Assembly (NCBI RefSeq): GCF_015832195.1
Contig: NC_052045.1
Coordinates: forward strand, 3,348,001 to 3,412,000
Source of the DNA: Motacilla alba alba
Taxonomy: Eukaryota; Chordata; Aves; Passeriformes; Motacillidae
Reading direction: 5' to 3'
DNA length: 64,000 nt
Shown: positions 1 to 11,770 of the stretch, one piece after another
Layout of the letters: every line of letters starts with the position of its first letter
Position numbering within the stretch: position 1 is the stretch's first letter
Made by a program: the position numbers and the translations under genes
Notes under the pieces: model-generated
The model's input: only the letters and a program-made list of their open reading frames with translations
Told to the model about the DNA's origin: nothing
Databases searched by the model: none

Positions 1-2848
1 CACGTGGAATATAAATAACAGAGAGGAAATCAGTTTTTTAATAAGATGTTGGACAAAACCTTACAGATATAATATATTTCACATTGTAACACTTTGGGTT
101 TCATTGTCTCTAGTTTCAATTCATCATTACCTCAGGAGCAATTGTTTTAAATATATATTTGCAGCTCAGAAGTTTCTCCATCTTCTGCTGATGATCAGAA
201 AATACAATTTGAGGGCATTATATTTGTGTTTAGAGACAAACAGCTGGCACATTGCAAGTGTGTGTTGTGGCTTTCTGAAATGGAGTGTGGAACCCCAGTG
301 AATATTCTGTGACCAACTATTTTTGTCTCTATGCCTAAAAAAAATTCTTTTGAAATAAAAGTTACTGATCCTAATTTATACAATATGCTGACAAGAATAA
401 GCTATTTCTGGGCTATTACAGATGTACAGCCACTGAGGGATTGCCTGGATAAATGTAGGTTTATATCTTTTATCTGTTAAATCAAAGATCAAAATGCAAG
501 ATTTAAAGCTCAAGGACATTCTGTGGATTTGTGACATTTCCTAAAGGAAGCGTAGATAATAAACCTGTGACTGGATTAGTACAATGAGACCCATTGTAAA
601 TGCAGAATTTTCATGTGTGACACAGATAAAACCTTGCCCTCAGTATTTTTAATGATACTTAAAAGAAACGCCTTTGTTCAGTCTCCTTGTTTGAAAGCTC
701 AGAAGGAATAAAACCCATTCCCAGCCAGAATTCTTTTAAAGGGTATTTGAAAGAGCTTGTCATGATATTGTTTAAAAAATATCACAAATATCTGCATGCA
801 CATATAAATATATGTGGTGCTGTACATAAAATTCCCCTCTGTCTCAAGGTGTTTTATGTAGTAACACTTATTTACTGCTTACCATAAAAACTATCTGTAA
901 ACACTTGTTGCAGTTATTAACTTGAAAGTTTGTAAGAATCTGCCTTTTTCAGCGTTAGAAAAAGCTATTTTTGGGAGGATAAGCCTATAAAACACATGGA
1001 AGAATATCTGTTAAATAGGTAAAAACCAATTAAAAATACAGGTGGATATTGCAGTGACTTAATGACTTGGAGGAAAAAAAAATCTATTTGCATATTCTGC
1101 AAGTGAATTAGGAGTAAACTTTGAAAATGTCACAAAGCAGACTGTTATCAATATATATCAACATCCTCGAGCTACTGGCTGGCAATAAATGTCAGGAGGA
1201 ATTTTTATGGCTTTTTACAGCTTATCTGCAATTTGTAATAAGCTTTGTGCACAGCCCATTATTTTATGAGGGGGAACAACTTGTCAGCTGGGTGGATCTG
1301 GGATGTCAGGAATTCCATCAGCTCAGGGGCTGAGCCCCTGCAGCTCCTGCCTCTGGACAGGTCCCTGGAACTTGCTGCTCTCATTACTGCTTCTTTACCT
1401 TTTTAAATTAATTATTTAACTCGCATTTTTGATAGCCTCATTATCACCCCACCATTTCATTAACTAATCATTACAGCTTTGCAGTTTATGGCTTTGCAGG
1501 CAAGGAGGCTGGGGGAGGAACCAGAGCTCTGGGTTACGGAGCAAGCAGAGCCTGCAGCACTCTGAATTTTGTGTCATTGGAAATCTTTTTCATCTTTCTC
1601 TTTTATTTTATTTTAGTTTTCTTTTATTTTAAACAGAAGAGAAAAAAATTTAATTCTTTCTCAGAATGATTCATACCCTGTGGATTTTTCCTATTAGGCA
1701 ATGAAGCTGTGATATTAAGATTGAGTATATAAATAATTCTCATAATTCACACAGAAGAAAGAGAAATAATTACCTCTGAACATTTCATTATGAATGGAAT
1801 TCTGTCAAAAACTTTAAGAAGGGAGCATTAATACAAATTAAGGTTTTAGGGACTCATATTTTAAATACTTAATTCTGGATTTTATTTAACTTTTACCAGA
1901 CCAATAAGAATTTTTTTTTTAATCAGCAAAATGAATTGCTGAGCTAGAAAAACATTAACCATAGAATGTAAAACTCCTATGATGAACAAATATTTTATAT
2001 TTTATTATTTCTGTCATTGCAGAATGGCTGAACTTGTATGAATTACCAGCTTTGTAGAGCTGACCATAAACTCAAGTGTCATAAATAAGCAGGAGTAGAA
2101 TACACCTAATTTCAAGTGATTCTGCAGTCTGTTACATTCCAGTCAGGGAATGCTGGAAGATGCAATCAAGCTGCATTTTTTTAATTCTTGGAAAACTGGA
2201 AACCCAATGACATCTGCAGGGAAAATGGGAATGGTCATTTTTTGGAAGTGCTGATTCTTTATCTTGAACAGAAATCAAGAGTGGAAGAGTCTGTGCCCAG
2301 CAAATCCCAGTTCTCACTGATAAGGGCAGTGAGATAAGGATAATCACACACAGATCGTGGAATATTAATGCACCTGAGGAAACTTGTGCATGCAGTCAGG
2401 CACCTGAGTATTGTTTCAGGAAAAGTCAAGATGTACCCTAATTTTTTAAATTGCCTGTTCTGATGCTCAGCTTTGAGGTTCCTTTGTGGTAATTGCTGCT
2501 GACTGGGGGAGCCTGAGCTGCTTTTCTGCTCTTCAGAAGCGTTTCTGCAGTCCTACAGAAGCCTCTGCTCACACACAAATTCCTCAGCTAAAGAGATATA
2601 AAGGGAAACATTTCTGCTGTTCACCATGTGATTTTTATCTCAAGGCATAGCATAAAATTCCACCTTATCCTACCAACGAGTTTGTTCAGCACCTCTAAAG
2701 CTCCTGAAATATTTGTGAGATTCCTGTAGAAAATTTTCAGATATTTAAGTGCCTAATAATTTGAAGAAGTCAGCATCTTACCATTTGCTTACAAAAACCA
2801 TACCCTTGTATTTAAAAACTGGTATTACTGAGAGGATGAGTTATTTAC
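1..2848. other. Unique AT-rich non-coding DNA
   Basis: I see no gene or recognisable transposon here. Open frames are all under about 75 codons. The only small structure noted is a perfect 7-bp hairpin, CAGGGGC-TGA-GCCCCTG, at 1324-1340, beside a slightly more GC-rich patch (about 1260-1380 and 1500-1560). It could equally be part of a large intron. Confidence 0.6.
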
Positions 2849-2964
2849 TTGGTTGGTTTTTGGGTTGGTTTTTTTTTTTTGGTTTGGTTTGGGTTTTGTT
2901 TATTTCTTTTTTTTTTTGTTTGTTCTTTTTTTGGGGGGGAGGGGGGTTGGTTGGTTTTTTTTTT
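2849..2964 (+). repeat. G/T-only low-complexity tract
   Basis: Over 116 bases the plus strand contains only two A (2902, 2940) and two C (2906, 2925); everything else is G or T. It includes long T runs, GGTTTGGTTT-type motifs and a GGGGGGGAGGGGGG block at 2933-2946. The strand asymmetry is extreme, and the frame reading through it (FFFF, GGGG runs) is an artefact of composition. Similar but shorter G/T-rich stretches occur at about 12104-12149 (plus strand) and in mirror form (A/C-rich) at 18601-18685. Confidence 0.85.
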
Positions 2965-5900
2965 AATTTGGAATTAAATTATTCCCTAAATATCCTTGAT
3001 TTCTTTATGGAAATCATGCAGTCAATCACAATTTGAGAGCACAGCCTTAAAAAGAGCAGGTGGCATTTGCAGAGCTGTGGAGAAACGCCAGCCCTGGGGT
3101 CTCCTGTGCCTGCTGCTCCTCTCTTTCATCTGCTGAGGACAAATTTCCTGCTGGTGTTCCCACTCCTGCTAAAGGACTTTGCTGCTGGGTTGTTTGTCTG
3201 CCTGTTGGAGGCAGAGCAAGGTTCCTGAGGGTTGGAAGTGCTCTGGGATCCAAGGGTTTGCAGCGCTGCCTGAAGTGTCAGAGATGCTGCGGCCCTAAAG
3301 ACGGGCAGGAATTATCAGGTTTTGGCAAAGTTTCTTTCCTGTCTGGTCTTTATTTAAAGGCAGGATTTAGAGGTGACTTTTTATTTTTACCTGAGTTCTG
3401 AGCTCCTAAGAGTTTGCCTGAGGCTGTGTGGGCACATCCCAAATGCTGACTTTGGCCATGATGATGCAGCTTCTTTATCTTTCCTTTAGAGTATTTGTGG
3501 TCTGATATCTCATTTTTTAGTGACCTCCACTAAAATCTGTGTATTTTTTCCTTCTGGCGTGGTGATTATTTACAAAAGATCACCAGATGCATGGTTGTAG
3601 CGGAATAATTTGAATGGATAAAACTCTATTTATTCCTCTTTTTTTGCTGATCCCCTGTGCATTCCCCTACAATGGGGCATGTGACCCCATTGCTTTAGGA
3701 CTGTATAAAACCTTGTCACTCCCAAATCTTGTCACTTCCAGCACTGTGCAGTTTGGTTTGCTTCATTTCAAGAATGTATAACCAAATGAGAAAAAGCATG
3801 GATGAAAGCAATTAAAACAATTAGGGAGATGCTGCAGCAGCTTTCCGAGGAGAGTCTAAAAAAGTCCAGACTGATTTGTGGAAAGTCATGGAACCAAATG
3901 CTAGAATTGAGTTGCACACATGGAGCAAGCAGGAAGTTGTTTTTAGAATAAATAAAGTAATTTTCAGTCAGTAAAAAATCTCAGTTTTAAGCTCTCAGAT
4001 CTTGCTTTTTCCATAATTATATGTGTAATTTTTCAGCAGTTTCAGGTATTTTGAACAAATTGCATAGAATCAATCTTTTTCTCCCAGATAAACTAATGAG
4101 ATTTTCATATCTATATTGCACTTGAAGTTGGTGTGGTTTTATTTGAAAAGTAAATTAGTGTTAGTAATTAATGTATTACTAGGCATTCAAAATTGTAGCC
4201 TAGGTTCTGCAAAATTGTGATGCTTAGTCTTCCCTATGAAATTGAAATTAGTGAATGAAAGTGGGTAATGAATTGAATACTTAAAAAAAAAACCCACAAA
4301 CTTATTTTAACTGTCAAAAAATTATGGCATTGTTTTCATTTTGAAGATCTGAAGGGAAAAAAAAGGCACAGTGGAAATATTTATATGAATATATATACTT
4401 ATATATATATTTATATAATATATTAATATCATTTCAACCTCTGCGCCAAGTTCCTGGGACACCCAGGTTTCAAGAAACTTTGAAGATCCAGTTGTATTTT
4501 TCAACAACAAATTGGTCTGGACTTTGAGGTATCACAATATCTACAAAAATTGGGATGTGGAAATCAATGCATTGTGTCAATGACCTGTTCAGCTCCCAGC
4601 TGTGGCCGTGGGTATTCCGTGCTGCCAGACTGTTTCAGATGATCCCAGGGAAGGGAAAAGTACTGCAGCAGATATGTTCAGCTCTGGGGAGGAGTTGATG
4701 CCTCCTCCTGTGAGCATCAGAACAGTCACGAAATTTTGCATGAATTTAAGAGCATGGAAGGGAGGCACAGAAGGTATTGACAGCTGAGAGCTTTTATTTT
4801 TTGCAAAATTAAAGCGGTGCTGGACACAATCCTAAAATAAGGGGATTTTCCCACCTGCAAAACGCCATTGTGCTTATCCGGGTGCCTCCCTTACAGGAGG
4901 AGGGTTCAATGCAAGCCCTTTTCTCTTTTCAGCATGACTGAACTCTAATTGAGAGGGGAAGCCATGGTGATCTGTGATTACAAAACCCTCTCGTGCAATT
5001 TTGAGAAAGGTGCAATGGAAAGCAAATTTATAATAAACTTCAGAGGGTATAGTTTTTGTAGTTTTTGTAATCACCTGCTCTAGTTAGTTCTTTTTTTTTT
5101 TTTTTTTTTTTTGCTGATTTATCTCATTCTGGTTCTCTCTTAAATAATTGAAATTAAGTCATTCAGGGAGGCATTTTAAAGGTGGCAGTAAAGCAAAAAT
5201 TAAGTGCTCTGAAGTGCAGTTGAACATGTTGTAGCTGTTAATATATTCCTGAGCTTTTACACAGAACAATGGAGCTCCAGTATCTTACCAGATATATTTT
5301 ATGTTGTATTTAAGAACTCAACAGCTGTTTATAGCTGTACACAAAATCATAGCTCACTTATGATCTTTTTTTTATTAAAGTGGAACCATTTTAGAAGAAA
5401 ATAACACTTTAAAATATGTCAGGAAAACATCCCCTATTTATTAATTTGTTTTTACAGTTTGGAATGGGATGGAAGGAATCTCCAAAGACTTTATTATTAG
5501 ATTTTATTCAAAATAAGTCTGATCTGTCTCAGGTTCTTTCATTCCATGGCTAAGCATTTCCCTGGGAGCCTGGACACAATTGAATTCATCAGGAGATCTC
5601 TACAAGTTCAAAGCATATATATACTTTATATATATATATAAATACACTTTATTCAGCATAACTTTATACTTTCTGGTTTCCACTTTTAGGGTTGCAGCTT
5701 TTCCTGCTTAATCAAAGAATGTCCCATTACACGGTGCTGTACAAAACAAAAAAAAATGGCTTTTAATTATTTTTGGTTTTGCTGTGGGTGTTCCTATTGA
5801 GGTATTCTCGGTCTAAGCATCTATTTTTGTCCCTCAGCTTTTTTCAGATTGGGAAAGGTGGAAATATTCACCACTGGTATTGCAATGTTGCCATTTTTCT

Positions 5901-6000
5901 GTGTTGTTGGATAATTATTACAAACATTTGTGGCTGTGAGGAACTCCTGTGTTGCTTGGGTTTAGTGTCTCTTGTATCATGAATGGCAAAGCAAAGATAC
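2965..6000. other. Unique AT-rich non-coding DNA with simple-repeat patches
   Basis: No gene is supported. Patches include TA-rich runs at 4377-4430 and 5614-5644, a T22 run at 5091-5112, and a small inverted repeat, AATGGGG...CCCCATT, at 3671-3691, followed about 10 bases later by a TATAAAA-like string. The last might be an eroded promoter of an old element, but nothing else supports that. Confidence 0.55.
5091..5112. repeat. Poly-T run (22 T)
   Basis: An uninterrupted T22 mononucleotide run. No retroposon body is recognisable on either side, so it is listed only as a simple repeat. Confidence 0.9.
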
Positions 6001-6240
6001 ACAAAATAATGATAAAACAAAATAAAACCAAGAGGGTGACTTCTCCCACAAAATAATGATAAAACAAAATAAAACCAAGAGGGTGACTTCTCCCACAAAA
6101 TAATGATAAAACAAAATAAAACCAAGAGGGTGACTTCTCCCACAAAATAATGATAAAACAAAATAAAACCAAGAGGGTGACTTCTCCCACAAAATAATGA
6201 TAAAACAAGTTAAAATAAAACCAAGAGGGTGACTTGTCTC
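6001..6240. repeat. 47-bp minisatellite, five copies
   Basis: Four consecutive units of 47 bases (starting at 6001, 6048, 6095 and 6142) are identical as read. A fifth, divergent unit (6189-6240) carries a 5-base insertion after position 20 and changes near its end. The unit is A-rich on the plus strand (begins ACAAAATAATGATAAAAC, ends GACTTCTCCC). Because 47 is not a multiple of three, each minus-strand frame steps through all three registers of the unit. All three stay open, giving three overlapping hydrophobic antisense frames that are not evidence of a gene. Identity of the first four units implies recent expansion or homogenisation, so copy number is probably polymorphic. Confidence 0.95.
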
Positions 6241-9200
6241 AGTCTGGCAGAAAAAAGGCCAAGAGTGGAAAACTGCAACTACTTGGAGTGGATTGGAAAT
6301 GAACTTAAGCTCTACTTATTAATACAGTTATTGATTAATGTTTGAGGCTATGGCTTTTAAATTCCTCTCGTGTGCTTCAAAATGCAGCTTTGGATGAAAA
6401 GAGTTTGTTTGCTTTCTTTGCATTCACATCTCTCTATTTTGCTGGAAAAAGCAAAGCTGGAAAAAAAACCCCAGACTGAAAAGGATGGCAGAGTGCCAGC
6501 ATGGCACGCAGGGGAAAAACAAACCTAAAGTCATTGGGAAGCTTTAGGACTAATTCCACCACAGAACAGACTTTTGAAGATATTCCAGATAAAATCTTGG
6601 AACAGATCATGATATTTTCATTTTTTTTTTAATATGCGTAATAAAATAAAAATACAGACATCCATTTCCATGCTACAAAGATTTACTCCAGCTCTAAATT
6701 AACAATAACTGAATAAGGCTGGGGAGCATTATTCCCTTTCCCCAAGAAACAAGAGCAGCATTTTGAAGTTATTAAAATGAATGTCAGTGTTTGACAATGA
6801 AACTCCCCCATCTGCGGCGCTGCAGATTGGTCTGAAGTGAATACGGTGGGAAAATGGATGATCTAAAAACTTGGATTTGGTGTGGGTCAAAGAAGGGTTT
6901 ATTCTACAAACATCTCTTATTTAACACTGCCCCGGTCCAGGAGGTGGCCTGGAATATCTGAAACCAGCCCAAAGGCAGCTGCATATAAGAAATCTGCCTG
7001 GTATCTGTGAAAATATCTCATTTATTGATAGCAGCTGCCAGGTTTGGAAAAAGTGGGAGAAAAGTCGAACAAGCCAACTCCAAGTAGTGCTTGTTATTCC
7101 AAATAAGGGGGGGTTATATAAAGATATTAATGGTATTTTGAAACCCAAATTGATTTTCAAACCACACAGGATCATCTCATGTTGGGCGGGAAAATGTAGA
7201 CAAATATATAAATATATATATACCTATATACATACACACAGTCTTAAACCACAAATGTTTCAGAAACTTTCTGCATTTAAGTGCCATGGGAACTGCAAGG
7301 GAAAAGAGCATTGGGGATTTTTCGTTTTGGGTCTTTAGGAAAATTATCTCATTTGTGTGAACTTTGTTGTGCATTAAAATAAGCTCTCTGATGAAAATTA
7401 ACTTTATTTCAGTTTGCTAGAAACTTCACCTGATTTCCTGATAGTCTGACTCTTTCTGTCATCATTTATGATGACACCTCAATTTTTGGGCTGCTCTAAC
7501 TTCTATAATCAAAGTATCTGAATCCAAAGTTGAAGAACAAAGGAAAGCCAAATTCATAGAATGATGACCATCATTTAATCTATTGAGCATTTTGGTTTAA
7601 AAAAAAGACATAACTCCCTTGATCTAAAATTTATCTCAGGGGTTATGTTTGCCATATGAAAAGAAAATGTGTTAAACAAGCAAACCAGTAATTTCTGATA
7701 AAATGCTCATTGTGGGCTGTGACTATTTTGTAAAGTTGAAATCTCATTAATCTTGGGTTTTGAAGCCTCACAGCTGGGCAAATTCAGAGTAGGTATTTTT
7801 TGCACTGTGTGTCTCTACAGACACATTCAGGGAAACAGAACGACCTGCTGTAGCTCATGTGGGCTCTCCTGCTCTGCCCTGGCTTTCTGCTTCTCTCCTG
7901 CCTGGAGCAGCTCATAACAGAAGCAGCTGCCATACCAGAAGAATCAAATTCTTCGCCTCTGGGAGCTTTTCATGAGTAGCTCAGAGAAACCCCAGACCCA
8001 TTTGCACTCCACTGAGACACCCCTCAAGCTGCACTTTCTGTCCAAGTGAGTGAAATTTGGACCCTGCTGAGGGTGGGAACACCAGCAGCAGATGTGAGTT
8101 GTGCTTTTGAAATTCAGCCTGCTCATAAAGTTGTTTCCTTGAAGTGTTGGCAATGTATCATGGTTAGTGAAAAGTCAGAAATATGTATTTTGTTCTACAA
8201 CATGCTGGACCTTGTTTAAAACATCACAGGGCCATGGAATAAACTTGATTTCTCAGCTGTAGTCAGAGGAAAAAGCTGCAGCTGGCATCTCATGTGCAGT
8301 GGTGTGAATTAGTAATAGAGGTTTTCTCAGTCAGTCTTTGAGAGGATCATTCTGGAATATTTTCTTACCGTTGGAACTTTTAGAGAGAAGTCACTTGTGT
8401 GTGCTGTATTCCATGAGAAATAGTTTAATAAATTAAAGGCTTCATAAGTCTTCCTTAGTCTTTAATAATTAAAAGAATTTTTAATTTTCTTAGGAAGTAA
8501 TGGGAATAGACAAAGCAGGCAATGGATGGAATAAATCAACATGATGAATTAATTAATGGTTCACAAGGGATCTTAAATTAGGTCACCTCTTAAAATATGT
8601 CAGCTGGTTACTTGCTTAAAGCCCATATTGGACATACCTGGGACAACTTTTCAAGCCTCAAAGTCTCTCCAGCAAAGGCCACCCAGAAACAGCTCAGGGG
8701 CATCATCTGGAAATAAGATTAATACAAAGGCAAAGCTTGCTTAGGTTTTCTTCAGAGAATTCACAATAAAGCTGAAGCTACATCCAGTATTTGACTCTTG
8801 GTTCATCTCACTTGAAGAAAAAAGTTCTCTTTAATCTCACCCTTAACTTTCCAAGTGCACATCCATCATGGTTTTTCTGCACTTCTGAGCTGTTTCAGAT
8901 CAAAAATGTGACGGGGAAGTGTTACAACTGGTATTTATGAGGCTTTTAGCTGTTGTCAGCATGTGACTCCCTCTGGAGTTACTACATGAAACCAATTCTT
9001 ATTAACATGATGTAGGCATGAAAGTATGAAAGGCTCCTTAATTATTAATTTAATAGGATTCTCTTCCACAGGAAAACTTGACTTAGCCTATTTTTCAGTA
9101 CTCTGGATCTGTCCATAAATGAGCTCCAAGAGGATTGTATTGTTATCTTATAATTAGACTTCTCAAGGGTTTTTATGTTTTTCTGTTCCGTTTCCAAAAG

Positions 9201-11339
9201 TATTTTGAATGCCAGTTGTCTCAGACAAGTGGAATGATCAGCATTGTCCTGAGCATGGCCCTAGGAGTGCAGTGGAGAAGCTCAGAATTCCATTTTGGTG
9301 CCATTTGGGTCAGGAGGTGCTTGGTATTACCTGTAATTCCTCTCACTGAAATGGGAAGGGGTTTTTGTGTCTTTGTCCTGCCGTATCCCAGTCTAATTCC
9401 AGGTGTTCCAGGAAGGGGTTTTATATAGGTGTGTGATTTTTTTAGGTTGGCTATTATAAAGTGCCAACTTAATTCCTAAAGGAGACTTTATATTTGCCTC
9501 TCAAGGGTGGAACAACTTTGTTCTAGAAGCATTTTCTTGAAAACCTTTTTTATTTTAGAACCATACTTTCCCAGGAATTGTTTCCTTTTCTGAAACTTGA
9601 TCTAATTCTTGCCGCATATTTAAAAGTACACAGTATTTTTGGTCCCTCAACAGATGTTAGTTTTCTTCTGATCTCTTTCAGACATCTGGAAATAATGTCA
9701 TTATGAAATGTAACTAATTCTCTATACCCAAAGTCTGGTCTGAAATCCTGCAGAGATACATCTGCTACATCTGCACTGCATTATAAGTGATTCACTGAAA
9801 GTCTTCTAAAACTGGGCTGGGTTCTCAGCCGGTGTGAATTGCCACAGCTTCCCTGGAAGTGAAGTGAGTCTGCTCTGTGCTGTCAAATCTGCTCCAGTTC
9901 AAGGCTGTGGAGATGTGTGGGCAGTTCCAGAGCTGCAATATGTTACAAAGGAGTCCTTTGGGAGTGAAATTTCTGGTGATGCTCCTTTGTTCCAGCCAGC
10001 AGAATCAGAAAGATCTTCACCTAAAGCCATTGATTCCTCATTCTTTCCTTTTTACACTTGCATAACACTTTTTTTTTTTTTTTTTCAATCAGGGGCTGTT
10101 TTACTGCATGTTGAGGGATCAGCCCTGCACAGAGGAGTTGTGGGGTCAAGGCTGACTCAGTTCTTCCCCTCCCTATGTAAAGCAGAACCCTCTCAGAGCT
10201 TTCTTGTAGACATCAGAGCCCCTTCACCTATGGAGATGCAAATACAAGGAGAACAAGGGTTTTAGGGCCAGAGTTCCAATCCAATCCCTGGCAGGGCTCT
10301 CTGCTGCTCGCAGCAGGGAGATGTGTGCTGGCATCATTATTCCTGCTCCATTTTTCCTAACAGTTGTTCTTTCTCCTGCCAGTTTTGGGGTGGTTCTTTG
10401 GGAACTGTTCCGTGCACGTGCAGTGTGACCTTGAGGTGGAGTGTGGAGTTAGGGGAGACTGCTGCTGTCTTTTTGGAGTTACCACGAGATCCATGGAGCA
10501 GCAGGAGCCAAAGGGGTCAAATCTTCAACAGATGAATTTGTAATGCCTCTGAAATTAAGAATTACAGTGAATTTTGGGGACCTTTGCCTCCACTCTTGTT
10601 TCATTCCTAAGACCTTTCCTGAAGATGTAATTTTGAATGTAGTGTTTTCAGTTAATTTTGTGAAATTTGGAAAGGTATTTATTTGTTCTTTTTGTGAATC
10701 AATGGTAGTAGAAACTGCTCCATTGATTTGATTTTAAAAAAATCACTTAAATACACTTAAAAATTAATGTAACCCAACTTCTTCCATTAATCTTAAGCAG
10801 TAATAATAGGAGAGCACACAAAATACTGTGATTTAGCATTTTGTTGGGGATTTTTAGCATCTTTCATTCCTAGATTCTCATAAAAGCTTAGGTAAACACA
10901 GAAATAAAGCCATAACAATTTATATCCTGGAAGCTGGAATGAAAGCAATCCGAAAGCAGTGGACACAGGGCTTTGCAGGGCACAGGTGAGATGTGTATAT
11001 CCCATTTTTTTATGGGAAATTCCATAGGCAGGTCTGTGCATGTGCCTCACAAGATGGTTGTAGGGCTGAAAATAGTGTTTCACAGACACAGGGTGGATTT
11101 GTTTGTAGGATTAATACGTCCCCTTGGGCATCTTGAAAATAGGGTAGGGCTGCTGGGGTTTTTTTAATGGTATGTCTTGGTCATACTTCAGAGAGGATGG
11201 AATTAGTTGGAATATCACGAGGGTGTTGGCATAATTCATGGAAAAGTGCACTTTTTCTAAAGTGTACTTTCACTTTCTAGAAAACATGTCAGACTGCTAT
11301 TCTAAAAGGCATTTTTTGTCAGCAGTACTGATGGCAAAT
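6241..11339. other. Unique AT-rich non-coding DNA
   Basis: I recognise no gene or transposon. A TA-rich patch lies at 7203-7240 and a T17 run at 10069-10085. The longest frame of the window, 143 codons ending at 10265, reads through that T17 run as phenylalanines and begins at a non-ATG codon, so it is not credible as a gene. Confidence 0.55.
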
Positions 11340-11770
11340 GTAGGAGTCTGCTTCGCTGAATACGCCATTTAAAGCATATTTAAATTCAAAAGTAGGGAGG
11401 AATTTATATGCAAAACGATCGCATTCAATAACTTATAATCAGAACAAAACCGCCGCTGATTACCGAGCTCCTGGAAAGTCATTCAAGGGCGGAAAGAGCA
11501 GAAATTTCTGCTGTTTGCAGATTTATTTAGTACTTAATCATTTGGGATTCGTTTGTAAACAGATTGTTTAAAAAAGCAGTTGGTGGATTAGCTCTCCTTG
11601 TTTGATGCAAACCCACAAATGTCACCCTCTCCCTCGCAGCCGCGGAAGGCGGAGGGAGCGCGGAGGGAGAGGCGTCAAGGGCGTTGTTTGATATCTGACA
11701 TCAAGCACAGCTCTGACAAGGAGCTGGCAGGAAATTGGGCTTGACAGCTCATCACCAGTGCAAACCAAGA
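11340..11770. promoter_or_regulatory. Candidate conserved non-coding element (enhancer-like)
   Basis: Within AT-rich DNA this stretch keeps an unusual number of CpG dinucleotides: AACGATCGC at about 11416-11424, ACCGCCGCTGATTACCGAGC at 11449-11468, and a compact GC patch at 11636-11691. It carries a forkhead-type motif TGTAAACA at 11554-11561 with a second TGTTTA close by, and a TGACAGCTCATCA stretch near 11743. CpGs in unmethylated or strongly selected DNA escape decay, so their survival here suggests constraint. No open frame, splice context or TATA/initiator arrangement makes it a coding exon or clear promoter. The call is inference from composition and motifs; boundaries are approximate. 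Confidence 0.4.

Noticed and set aside
3671..3720. Hairpin plus TATAAAA-like string, considered as an LTR promoter
   Set aside because: No LTR ends, polyadenylation signal or second copy in the window.
5868..6208. Three overlapping minus-strand frames encoding a repeated hydrophobic peptide
   Set aside because: They are the antisense of the 47-bp minisatellite read in its three registers; the flanks show no gene signals.
9834..10265. Longest open frame, 143 codons
   Set aside because: It starts at a non-ATG codon, reads through a T17 run, and resembles no known family; the length is within chance for 64 kb.
11636..11691. GC-rich patch considered as a CpG-island promoter or CTCF site
   Set aside because: Too short for an island, and the CTCF-like string mismatches the core; kept only as part of the candidate conserved element.
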